A stretch of 20,523 nucleotides of DNA, from the NCBI GenBank assembly GCA_012514775.1, contig JAAYZQ010000182.1, positions 1 through 20,523 of the forward strand. Reading direction: 5' to 3'. Origin of the DNA: Anaerolineaceae bacterium. GTDB lineage: Bacteria; Chloroflexota; Anaerolineae; JAAYZQ01. The notes under the pieces are model-generated. The model worked only from the letters and a program-made list of their open reading frames with translations. It did no database searches and was not told the DNA's origin. The stretch's first letter is position 1; each line of letters opens with the position of its first letter. This document shows positions 6,878 through 13,354 of the stretch, piece by piece. Made by a program: the position numbers and the translations under genes.

Positions 6878-6954
6878 AGCCTGTCTTTCAGGGATCCCGC
6901 GATGTGCCCCATAATGAGCAGCCTGCGGGACGATCAAAAGGGGTGAAGGACCGC

Positions 6955-7560
6955 ATGACATTCAAGAAACGGCACGAGACAACACAAGAGCCCCCACATA
7001 CGCAGAGGACACGCCTGCGCCAACTGGCCATCCTGGGTGGGGTGGCGGTGCTGGTGGCTGCCATCCTGCTCCTGAAGGACCGGCCCGCGGACCCGCCTGC
7101 TGTGGGCCAAGGCGGGCCGCAGGCGACGGCAACGCTGCCCGCAGCCGTGGGCCAGACCGAAGCAACTGCCGAACTGGGGCAGGTCCACAGCGTGCCGCCG
7201 GCTGCCGACCCTGGCGTGCAGGGGGCATCCCTGCCCGGCGAGCTGCCCGAAGCCCAGTTGGACCGGCTGCTGGCGGCCGGGCAGCCGGCCCTGGCCTTTT
7301 TTCACTCGAACAACTGCATCCAGTGCATCAAGATGATGCAGGTCGTCGATGAGGTCTACCCCGAGTTCGGTGGCTCGGTGGCGCTGGTCGACGTGAACGT
7401 CTACGACGAGACCAATCGCAATCTGCTTCAACGTGCCCAGATCCGCTCCATCCCGACGCAGATCTTTTTTGACCAGACTGGCCAGGGCCAGGTGATCGTG
7501 GGCGCCATGACCCTGGACCAGTTCCGCGAGCAGATGCAGACCCTGACAGGAGGGGAGTAG
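6955..7560 (+). CDS. Membrane-anchored thioredoxin-like protein (CIQC)
   Basis: A 201-residue protein. It has a basic N-terminus (1-23), one membrane segment (LAILGGVAVLVAAILLL, about 24-42), a Pro/Ala/Thr-rich linker (about 45-95), then a thioredoxin domain with FFHSNNCIQC (Cys121, Cys124) and a RSIPTQIFF cis-Pro loop. The topology puts the thioredoxin domain outside the cytoplasm. ATG 6955 is chosen because AAGGGGTGAAGGA lies just upstream and the positive N-in segment begins there; the same frame stays open far upstream but overlaps the previous gene. The stop is one base before the GTG of the CcdA gene, and its last codons carry the SD for that gene, so the pair is coupled. Likely the extracytoplasmic electron acceptor of the adjacent CcdA. 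Confidence 0.88.
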   Translation: MTFKKRHETTQEPPHTQRTRLRQLAILGGVAVLVAAILLLKDRPADPPAVGQGGPQATATLPAAVGQTEATAELGQVHSVPPAADPGVQGASLPGELPEAQLDRLLAAGQPALAFFHSNNCIQCIKMMQVVDEVYPEFGGSVALVDVNVYDETNRNLLQRAQIRSIPTQIFFDQTGQGQVIVGAMTLDQFREQMQTLTGGE

Positions 7561-7561
7561 C

Positions 7562-8287
7562 GTGGACCTGGACCCGACGGTTCTGCGGACCGGCTCGCTG
7601 CTGGCCTACGTGCTGGTCTTCCTGGGTGGCATCGTGACCAGCATTGGCCCGTGCAACGTGGCCATGATCCCGCTGATCATCGGCTTTGTCGGCGGCTTGA
7701 GCTATCCTTCCTCCGGCTCCGAGCTTGCCGCAAATGGGGTAAAGTTGCAGGGCCTCGGCCGGGGCCGGTCGTTTGCCCTATCGCTGACCTTTGCCGTCGG
7801 CCTGGCCATCACGTTCACGTTGCTGGGCCTGGTGGCCAGCCTGGTCGGCGGGTTGATGGGCGGCACCTCGCGCATCTGGTACTATGTGGTCGCCGCCGTC
7901 TGTGTGCTCATCGGCCTGTCCATGCTGGGCGTCTTTCACCTGCCCGAGGTGCCGGGCGCGGCGCGCCTGCGGGAGCGAGTTCGGCTGCGGGGCCTGCCCG
8001 GCGCCCTGGCATTGGGCCTGGTGTCAGGGCTGGTGGCCTCGCAGTGCGCCACGCCGGTGCTGGCCGCCATCCTGACCTACGTGATGAGCCAGGACGGGGC
8101 TATCGCCTACGGAGCAGCCCTGCTCTTTGTCTATGCCCTGGGGCGGGGCGTGCCCATCGTGCTGGCCGGGACCTTTACCGGGGCGCTCAGACAATTGCAG
8201 TCGTTCGGCCGTTGGTCGCCGGTGATCGAAAAGGTCAGTGGGGTGATCATCATCGGCGTGGGTCTGTACTTTTTGTGGATTGCGTGA
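7562..8287 (+). CDS. ccdA: CcdA/DsbD-type transmembrane thiol electron transporter
   Basis: A 241-residue protein with six predicted membrane helices, the size of stand-alone CcdA. The two conserved Cys are in TSIGPCNVAMIPL (Cys31, helix 1) and ASQCATPVLAAIL (Cys162, helix 4), the pair that shuttles electrons across the membrane in CcdA/DsbD. GTG start at 7562 with GGAGGGGAG in the end of the preceding gene. CcdA takes electrons from cytoplasmic thioredoxin and reduces extracytoplasmic thioredoxin-like partners. Here both kinds of partner are encoded next to it: the mini-thioredoxins upstream (inside) and the anchored CIQC protein (outside). No cytochrome c maturation gene is nearby, so a role in that pathway is not indicated. 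Confidence 0.88.
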   Translation: MDLDPTVLRTGSLLAYVLVFLGGIVTSIGPCNVAMIPLIIGFVGGLSYPSSGSELAANGVKLQGLGRGRSFALSLTFAVGLAITFTLLGLVASLVGGLMGGTSRIWYYVVAAVCVLIGLSMLGVFHLPEVPGAARLRERVRLRGLPGALALGLVSGLVASQCATPVLAAILTYVMSQDGAIAYGAALLFVYALGRGVPIVLAGTFTGALRQLQSFGRWSPVIEKVSGVIIIGVGLYFLWIA

Positions 8288-8336
8288 CGAGGGCGAAACC
8301 GTGAGCGAGACGCAGTGCGTCGGGTAGAGGAAAGTC

Positions 8337-8669
8337 ATGATTCTGGCCAAGACCAAATCCAATTGGCTGAAACAGTACCTGAAAGAGCAGGGTGGGGAGC
8401 TGACCATCGGGCGCGAGCTGCTGGTCGTGAACTGATGACTGGCGGGAGATGTCCCATCCGGTCGGGTGGGCAAGCCTGAATACCTGGAGGATTACCTGGC
8501 CATCGAGGTCGGCGAGTTTTCGCGCCGCTACGGCATCATCTACGTGCCCTGGGAGATCTGGAAAGGCCTGCAGCCTGCGAGCCAGGAGTTTGTCTTTTAC
8601 ATACAGAACCAGGGGCGCTTCCGCCTGGAGTTCAACGTGCCGATCCGCCGGCTCAAAGGCCTGACTTGA
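8337..8669 (+). CDS. Candidate double-selenocysteine protein with tandem in-frame UGA-UGA
   Basis: From ATG 8337 (SD AGAGGAAAG, 8326-8334) the frame runs 32 codons, meets TGA TGA (8433-8438), and continues in the same frame for 76 sense codons to a final TGA at 8667-8669. Read through with Sec, this is a 110-residue protein in which LTIGRELLVVN is followed by Sec-Sec and LAGDVPSGRVGKPEYLEDY. Codon choice looks coding on both sides. The 3' part has no RBS of its own; a GTG at 8466 would need one. A hairpin with a GGUC loop (8453-8470) lies at SECIS-like distance. No homologous family was recognised and no signal peptide is seen. It is tightly packed: the next gene starts on its stop. Alternatives are a 32-residue peptide plus a separate GTG-start ORF, or a nonsense-mutated gene. 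Confidence 0.5.
8453..8470 (+). promoter_or_regulatory. Candidate bacterial SECIS hairpin after UGA-UGA
   Basis: CCCATCC (8453-8459) pairs with GGGTGGG (8464-8470), including one U-G wobble, leaving the tetraloop GGUC (8460-8463). Counting from the U of the second UGA as 1, the loop G-G-U is at 25-27. The sequence is also coding in the read-through frame, as bacterial SECIS elements are. There is no true bulged U, which weakens the case relative to the element at 11744. Confidence 0.45.
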
Positions 8670-9202
8670 TCGTCATGGAAGACGACCTGCTGCTGCGCGG
8701 CTTCACGATCACCCGGGTCATGGACTGCATCGCCGACCCGAGCAAGAACCGGGTTCTTGCCGAGTTCTGGGACGACGTGGATGCCGTCTTCCCGTACTTG
8801 AACGCAGTCGTACCCAACCTGATGTACAATCCCGGAGGCAACACGCTGACCGTGATCCGGGGCGGCCGTATCCTGACCTTTTATCCCCACGTGGCAATCA
8901 TGGCCAAGGTGGACGGAGAAGACGACGCCGAGGCGCAACTGCGCTGGTTCCAGGAGCTGTGCAACGATACCTGGCGCCGCCGGGCCGAGATCGAGCCCTG
9001 CTACCAGCGGCGGCAGCGCTTGGGATTCCTGGACGCCTACCGGCTGCTGCCCAAACTGAACTGCGGCGATTGTGGAGAGCGGACCTGCATGGCCTTTGCC
9101 TTCCGCCTGTTGTTCGGCGAGATGAACCTGGACGCCTGCCCTCACCTGGCAGAGCCGGAATATGCCGAGGGCAGGCGGCGGCTGGTGGAGCTGCTCACAT
9201 GA
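8666..9202 (+). CDS. Fe-S cluster protein with C-terminal 4Fe-4S domain
   Basis: A 178-residue protein. Residues 1-110 (ITRVMDCIADPSKNRVLAEF... TFYPHVAIMAK) are not recognised. The C-terminal part has LNCGDCGERTCMAFAF followed by DACPHL, with Cys133, Cys136, Cys141 and Cys158: the C-x2-C-x4-C-x16-C pattern of the 4Fe-4S domain PF04060 found in corrinoid/CODH and Rnf-type proteins. TTG 8666 is used because AAAGG sits 6 bases upstream and the TTG overlaps the preceding stop (TTGA); ATG 8675 is the alternative and would drop three residues. Its stop overlaps the ATG of the next gene (ATGA). Cytoplasmic. Its place between a CcdA gene and a CcdA fusion suggests a redox input to the relay, which is inference. 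Confidence 0.8.
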   Translation: MIVMEDDLLLRGFTITRVMDCIADPSKNRVLAEFWDDVDAVFPYLNAVVPNLMYNPGGNTLTVIRGGRILTFYPHVAIMAKVDGEDDAEAQLRWFQELCNDTWRRRAEIEPCYQRRQRLGFLDAYRLLPKLNCGDCGERTCMAFAFRLLFGEMNLDACPHLAEPEYAEGRRRLVELLT

Positions 9203-11508
9203 GCCGCGGCATCCCGCACAGCATGACAAAGACGAGATTGTTCCTGTTGCCGCTGCTTCTGTTGATCCTGGGGCTGCCGGCCGCGCGCGCCGAGGGACCG
9301 GTGGTGCGCGCGGTGTTGTTCTGGGCCGAGACCTGTCCCCATTGCCACCTGGTGCTGGAGGAAACGCTGCCACCCCTCCAGGAGAAGTATGGCGACCGGC
9401 TCGAGGTGCTGACCGTCGAGGTCTCGGACCCGGTGGGCTACGAGCTGTGGCGGGCGGCCATGGACGCCTGGCCCGTGCCCAACGAGCAGCGTGGGGTGCC
9501 GATGTTGTTCATTGGCTCCCAGGTGCTGGTCGGCTCCTACGACATCCCGAACCGGTTGCCGGGGCTCGTCGAGCAGGGACTGGCGGCAGGCGGCGTGGAC
9601 TACCCGGCCATCCCCGGCCTGGAAGCCCGGGTGCAGCCTGGGGCCACCCCCAGCCCATCGCCCCGTCCGGCTCCGACCCGTCGCGGTTGCAGTGCCTGCG
9701 ACCAGGCGGCCGGGATTTCAACGCCAACAGCCACGATGGAGCCGGCCGTACACCTCTGGCTTTTCTGGAGCAGCCACTGCCCCGACTGCGTCGCTCTCTT
9801 GGAGGATACCCTGCCTTCCATCCTGGATGGGCACGAACCAGGCCAGGTTGCGGTGCACCAGTGGGACCTGGAGAAGGGTGGCTACGAGCTGATGCGCTCC
9901 CTGGAGCAGCAGCATGGACTCCAGTACGGCGCCATGCCCGAGATCTTTATCGGGGATGAGGTGTTGCTGGGCAAGGACGAGATCGAGGCTCGGCTGCCGG
10001 GGTTGATCGACCACTACCTGGCCCGGGGCGGTGTCGCCTTGCCGGAAGTGCTGCCGACACCCACACCGGAGGCGGACGCGGTTGTGCAGCTCTGGCTCTT
10101 TTACGACAGCCACTGCGCACCTTGCATGGTCTTGAAAGAAGAGATCTTAACGCCGATTCTGGCCAGGTACGACGAAGGGCAGGTCGAGATCTATGAGCGG
10201 GATCTGGAAAAAGGGTTCTACCAGGAGCTCCTTGCCCTGGAGGCCCGCTACGGGCTGGGGCAGGGCGACATCCCCGAGATCTTTATCGGGGAGCATGCCC
10301 TGCTGGGCAATGCCCAGATCCAGGCCGAACTGCCCGGCCTGATCGACCACTACCTGGCCCAGGGCGGCGTGACGCTGCCCAAGGTCAATTTGCTCACTCC
10401 GACTCCTGAGCCGGCTCCCTATGCGTCTGCCGCGGACGCGGCCATCCACCTGGCATATTTCTACCAGACTGGCTGCCGCGACTGCGACCGGGTGAGCCTC
10501 GATCTCAACTACCTCCAGGGGCGCTACCCGCAGCTCGTCGTCCACGAGTTCGACGTCAAGGCCGAGGCGGCGCTGTGCGAGTGGTTGGGCCAGCGGGCCG
10601 GCGTGCCGGAGGCAAGACGCCTCATCGCCCCGGCGGTGTTCGTTGGCGACGGGGCGCTGGTGGACCAGGAGCTGACGTCCCAGGCCCTGGAAGCCCTCAT
10701 CGCTCGCCATGCAGGCACGGGCGCCGAAGAGGGCTGGCAGGGGTGGGAGGCAGGCCAGGAAGAGGCGGCCGGGACGATCCTGGAGCGCTTTCGCTCCTTT
10801 GGCGTGCTCACAGTGCTTGCCGCCGGACTGGTGGACGGCCTGAACCCCTGCGCCTTTGCCACCATCGTCTTTTTCATCTCCTACCTGGCCTTCGTGGGCC
10901 GCGGGCGACGGGAGGTGCTGGCCGTGGGCGCGGCCTTTGCCCTGGGGGTGTTCCTCACCTACCTGGGTGTCGGTTTTGGCCTGCTCAAGTTCCTGGAATC
11001 GCTGCCCTTCCTGGCGGCTATCAGCCGCTGGGTGTACGGCCTGACCGCGGTGCTGTGCCTGGTGCTGGCGGCCGGCAGCCTGTACGACTGGTGGCAGGCG
11101 CGCCGCGGCCGGCCGGAGGACATGCGCCTGAAGCTCCCCCTCCGCCTGCGGAGGTGGATCAACCGCGTAATCCGCGAGGGAGCGGGTCTGCGGGCATTTG
11201 TGCCGGTGGCCTTGGTGACCGGCATGGCCATCTCGATCATCGAGCTGGCCTGCACCGGCCAGGTCTACCTGCCGACCATCATCTTTGTGCTGGGCGTGCC
11301 CAAGCTCAAGGCCCGAGCGGCCTTTTACCTGGTGCTCTACAACCTGGTCTTCGTACTGCCGTTGGTGGTGGTCGTTGTGCTGGCCTACTTGGGCACCACC
11401 TCGGAGCAGTTGGGCCAGTTCATCAACCGCCGGGCGGCGACGGTCAAGCTGCTCACAGCCGGGCTGTTCTTTGTCCTGGCGGGGTGGCTGCTCGTGACGT
11501 TGGTGTAA
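9199..11508 (+). CDS. Four-thioredoxin/CcdA fusion: exported poly-thioredoxin with membrane electron transporter
   Basis: A 769-residue fusion. Signal peptide about 9-32 (TRLFLLPLLLLILGLPAARA). Four thioredoxin/glutaredoxin-like domains follow with CPHC (Cys46/49), CPDC (Cys194/197), CAPC (Cys306/309) and CRDC (Cys426/429). Each keeps a VPMLFIG or IPEIFIG-type cis-Pro strand except the fourth (IAPAVFVG). The linker after domain 1 holds a separate CSAC pair (Cys164/167). Pro/Thr-rich linkers (PTPTPEA and similar) separate domains. From about residue 535 comes a CcdA module with six helices and Cys in GLNPCAF (551) and ELACTGQVYLPT (685). Start ATG 9199 overlaps the previous stop; ATG 9223 is the alternative. 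Predicted role: the CcdA part carries electrons outward to its own thioredoxin array. DsbD joins one thioredoxin to this core, so four is unusual. Domains 2 and 3 are recent duplicates. Confidence 0.9.
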   Translation: MSRGIPHSMTKTRLFLLPLLLLILGLPAARAEGPVVRAVLFWAETCPHCHLVLEETLPPLQEKYGDRLEVLTVEVSDPVGYELWRAAMDAWPVPNEQRGVPMLFIGSQVLVGSYDIPNRLPGLVEQGLAAGGVDYPAIPGLEARVQPGATPSPSPRPAPTRRGCSACDQAAGISTPTATMEPAVHLWLFWSSHCPDCVALLEDTLPSILDGHEPGQVAVHQWDLEKGGYELMRSLEQQHGLQYGAMPEIFIGDEVLLGKDEIEARLPGLIDHYLARGGVALPEVLPTPTPEADAVVQLWLFYDSHCAPCMVLKEEILTPILARYDEGQVEIYERDLEKGFYQELLALEARYGLGQGDIPEIFIGEHALLGNAQIQAELPGLIDHYLAQGGVTLPKVNLLTPTPEPAPYASAADAAIHLAYFYQTGCRDCDRVSLDLNYLQGRYPQLVVHEFDVKAEAALCEWLGQRAGVPEARRLIAPAVFVGDGALVDQELTSQALEALIARHAGTGAEEGWQGWEAGQEEAAGTILERFRSFGVLTVLAAGLVDGLNPCAFATIVFFISYLAFVGRGRREVLAVGAAFALGVFLTYLGVGFGLLKFLESLPFLAAISRWVYGLTAVLCLVLAAGSLYDWWQARRGRPEDMRLKLPLRLRRWINRVIREGAGLRAFVPVALVTGMAISIIELACTGQVYLPTIIFVLGVPKLKARAAFYLVLYNLVFVLPLVVVVVLAYLGTTSEQLGQFINRRAATVKLLTAGLFFVLAGWLLVTLV
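9742..10392 (+). repeat. Tandem duplication of thioredoxin domains 2 and 3
   Basis: The unit at about 9742-10050 recurs at about 10078-10392. At DNA level CCCGAGATCTTTATCGGGGA occurs at 9938-9957 and again at 10271-10290, and both units end in near-identical GLIDHYLA-x-GGV segments. At protein level both share SHC-x2-C, DLEKG-x-YE and PEIFIGxxxLLG. Domains 1 and 4 are much more diverged. Confidence 0.8.
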
Positions 11509-11661
11509 GCGATGATCCACCACATCAGACACTGGCTCAGTCGCAGGGGCTGTGGCATGGACGGGCAGCATGCGTTCCCGGCACTCGCCCTGTTGCTGTG
11601 GGGTACTGCTTCGGGATAAGAGGCAAGAAATCACAATTCGCACGAAGGAGACGAAAATAGA

Positions 11662-12048
11662 ATGGCTGAGAATGTTGATCTCACAATTGTAGTGCAGGTT
11701 TTCGGCACGGAACTGACCATGCCGGGCTGCGGCTGAGGTACGTCTTGTGGCCCAAGTTGTGGGCCCGAGAACGAAGAGGCTGCGGCCTCGGCACCGACCA
11801 TCGAAGAGCAGGTGGTGGAGCTGGAAGGCAAGCTCGCCCGCTATTACGGCAACAGCGTGAGGGTAGAATACGTGGACGTCTTTTCACCCCGCATAGACGA
11901 CTTTCCGATGGCGCAGCGGGCAATCTTTGCCATGAATGTGCCACTGCCGGTCATTGCCTTTGATGGCGAACCCAAGATCGCCGGCGGCATCTCCATGGAG
12001 ATGATCAGCGAGGAGTTGGAGAAGCGAGGGCTAACAATTCCGGATTGA
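11662..12048 (+). CDS. Probable selenoprotein: small thioredoxin-fold protein with CGUG motif (in-frame UGA)
   Basis: ATG 11662 (SD AAGGAGA, 11645-11651) opens a frame with a single TGA at 11734-11736 and then continues to the TGA at 12046-12048, giving 128 residues if the UGA is Sec. The N-terminus LTIVVQVFGTELTMPGCG is a beta strand running into an active-site loop. Sec25 falls exactly where a redox thiol is expected (Cys23-Gly-Sec25-Gly), followed by Cys29 and Cys33. The C-terminal half has a thioredoxin-like strand and cis-Pro loop (MNVPLPVIAFDGEPKIAGG). A hairpin with SECIS features follows the UGA. The family resembles YuzD/DUF1462-like disulfide proteins, a tentative match. It is the last gene of the island, 153 bases after the fusion gene, with no terminator seen between. 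Conventional annotation would truncate it or begin it at 11812. Confidence 0.8.
11744..11769 (+). promoter_or_regulatory. Bacterial SECIS element of the CGUG selenoprotein
   Basis: CTTG-(U)-GGCCC (11744-11753) pairs with GGGCC-CGAG (11761-11769). This gives a 5-bp upper stem, a bulged U at 11748, and four lower pairs including one U-G. The apical loop is AAGUUGU. Counting the U of UGA as 1, the bulged U is at 15 and the loop G and U are at 23 and 24. In E. coli fdhF the bulged U is at 17 and the essential loop G and U are at 23 and 24. Confidence 0.75.
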
Positions 12049-12228
12049 CCCGGCAGCTCATGAACTGGCGCCTGTGCACCAATCTCCAGCGTGTCTCCTG
12101 AGGATTGCGATCCAGCCGAGAGCCACGTCGCGCGATGGGCATTGAGCAGGGCGCCTGGACCGTCGCGCGGCTGCCCGATCATACCTGTTTGCCTCCTCCA
12201 TCACTCCCCCCGGGACTGCTGTGTACGC

Positions 12229-12244
12229 CCCGGCCCAGGCCGGG
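12229..12244. terminator. GC hairpin between convergent genes
   Basis: CCCGGC (12229-12234), loop CCAG, GCCGGG (12239-12244). It lies between the selenoprotein (plus) and the rhodanese fragment (minus), so it may end transcription from both sides. There is no strong T-run on either side. The remainder of the 12049-12258 gap shows no convincing gene. Confidence 0.45.
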
Positions 12245-12258
12245 TGTCAGCTATCGTT

Positions 12259-12504
12259 TCATTGACCCTTCAGGCGCTTGTAAACCTTGCCCGGTATCAG
12301 CTCCTCGGTCAACTCGCTGTAGCGGGCGTCCAGGATGCGGACCCTGTCCAGCCCGTGCAGTTGCAGGTAGGCCCAGGCGACCGCCGCGCGCGTGACCGAC
12401 GAGCAAAAAGTCGCCACCATCCGGTCGGTGGGCACCTCTTGCCAGCGGGCCGGCAGTTCGTTTACCGGAATGTGGAGGGCAAAGGGCAAAGCCAACTGCC
12501 CCAC
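12259..12504 (-). pseudogene. Rhodanese-like sulfurtransferase fragment (C-terminal half)
   Basis: From a possible GTG at 12504 the minus strand encodes 81 residues: ALHIPVNELPARWQEVP, then the active-site loop TFCSSVTRAAVAW (Cys34), then VRILDARYSEL and the C-terminal PGKVYKRL. This matches the second half of a single-domain rhodanese, in which the Cys loop accepts sulfane sulfur. The normal N-terminal strand and the DVR-x-x-x-E-x-x-x-GHI region are missing, and the sequence before it merges into the end of the TauE gene 35 bases away. The catalytic loop is intact, so a short functional variant is possible. A purine-rich AAGGA lies 12 bases before the GTG. Confidence 0.6.
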
Positions 12505-12539
12505 TTCTTGGGGCTGTCCTTCCCCGTGAGAGGATTGTC

Positions 12540-12854
12540 CTACTTGCCCCAGTAGACATTGACCAGCATGAGAATTGCCGCAGCAATCGTGAGCAGGCCC
12601 GAGATGGTCTTCAGGCTTTTCGGTTTTGTTTTGAGCGCGAATTTTCCCCCAAGGAGCCCGCCCACCACAGCAGCCAATGCGGCCGGAATGGCCAGGGCGG
12701 GGCTGAAACCGCCATGCAAGGCGTTGCCTGCAAAGCCGGTAAGGGCTGTGACCGCCAGTATGACCGTCTGCGTACCGACCGCCACACGCACGGGAACGCC
12801 GCAGCCGACGACCATCAAAGGCATGAGGAATGAGCCACCGGAGATGCCCACCAA
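12540..12854 (-). pseudogene. TauE/SafE (TSUP) permease, C-terminal half only
   Basis: A 104-residue protein from TTG 12854: VGISGGSFLMPLMVVGCGVP, VAVGTQTVILAVTALTGF and three further hydrophobic segments ending ILMLVNVYWGK. This is the repeat-2 half of a TSUP exporter (sulfite/sulfonate or thiol-sulfur permeases, usually about 250 residues). The frame stays open upstream to a stop near 12988, but that part (NTGARRQELAHQPQAG) is hydrophilic and unlike the family. Either the gene is 5'-truncated or it is one of the half-size TSUP proteins. It is followed on the same strand by the rhodanese fragment, a familiar sulfur-metabolism pairing. Confidence 0.6.
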
Positions 12855-12969
12855 CCCAGCCTGGGGCTGGTGAGCAAGCTCTTGCCGGCGGGCTCCGGTG
12901 TTTCCGATTATCTCCGTACAATAGTAAACAGACAGTCGTCCAGCTGATCCGCCAGTGCTGCGCTCCGGC

Positions 12970-12986
12970 GTTAACGCTTCGTTAAC
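12970..12986. promoter_or_regulatory. Short perfect inverted repeat upstream of the exoprotein promoter
   Basis: GTTAACG-CTT-CGTTAAC is a perfect 7-bp inverted repeat with a 3-base spacer, 23 bases before the -35 box at 13010. It could be an activator or repressor site. Confidence 0.4.
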
Positions 12987-13009
12987 TCAAATAGTAACAG
13001 AATCCCGAC

Positions 13010-13037
13010 TTGACATACAGGTTTTTGGGTTTATAAT
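13010..13037 (+). promoter_or_regulatory. Consensus sigma-70 promoter of the exoprotein genes
   Basis: TTGACA (13010-13015) and TATAAT (13032-13037) both match consensus fully, with a 16-base spacer. The expected start is near 13044, giving a leader of about 310 bases. Confidence 0.8.
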
Positions 13038-13043
13038 TGAACA

Positions 13044-13354
13044 TAGTATACGACTGCTCCGAGGTTCAATCCAACGAGTTGACCTCCAATGATCGAGCCA
13101 CAGAGCTGTTCGGCTGTTCCAGTGTTCTCCTTCAGGCCTGAACACCAGGTGTCCCGGTGTTGCGAGGCGCGATAGCGCTGTATAACTCACAGCAAAACTA
13201 CATCGAACCAGGCTAGCAAACAACTACGGATTGGTCGTGGACGACGCTATTCGCCTGCGTTGCCCAGGTCCCATCCCTCCCGGGGTGAGGACCATCTGGA
13301 GCATGCTTTGGTTTCCTGCGTGTTCCACTCGATTCTCAAGGAGGAGGAGAAAAG
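13044..13354 (+). promoter_or_regulatory. Long structured 5' leader with mutually exclusive hairpins
   Basis: No convincing gene is seen. GTGTTC (13122-13127) can pair with GAACAC (13140-13145), while the overlapping AACACC (13141-13146) can instead pair with GGTGTT (13156-13161). TTCAGGCCTGAA (13131-13142) is also self-complementary. Such alternatives are seen in attenuators and riboswitches, but no known riboswitch core was recognised. The leader ends in the very strong SD AAGGAGGAGGAG (13339-13350). Confidence 0.4.

Noticed and set aside
6637..6954. Upstream extension of the anchored thioredoxin gene to 6637
   Set aside because: It would overlap mini-thioredoxin 4 in another frame and run through the 6842-6877 hairpin. 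The SD and membrane-anchor start support 6955.
8466..8669. Separate GTG-start gene downstream of the tandem UGA
   Set aside because: No Shine-Dalgarno is seen before 8466 and the frame is continuous with the upstream RBS-equipped ORF. Kept as the main alternative, not as the primary call.
11512..11619. 35-codon ORF between the CcdA fusion and the selenoprotein gene
   Set aside because: Begins 4 bases after the previous stop but has no clear RBS or recognisable motif. Too short to support.
10147..11643. Long minus-strand open frame (498 codons) opposite the thioredoxin/CcdA fusion
   Set aside because: Composition is that of an antisense shadow, with no recognisable domain, while the plus strand encodes clear families.
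11812..12048. Short ORF starting at 11812 taken as the real gene instead of a UGA-containing one
   Set aside because: It lacks an RBS and would lose the first strand and the active-site loop, which are encoded in the same frame upstream of the UGA with a good SD.
11844..12182. Minus-strand ORF with a good SD (12192-12199) downstream of the rhodanese fragment
   Set aside because: Most of it is antisense to the selenoprotein gene and its sequence shows no family motif. The SD-like CCTCCTCC may be chance; possibly a remnant of a lost third gene.
13061..13075. GGTTCAATCC resembling a tRNA T-arm
   Set aside because: No matching acceptor, D or anticodon stems could be found around it.
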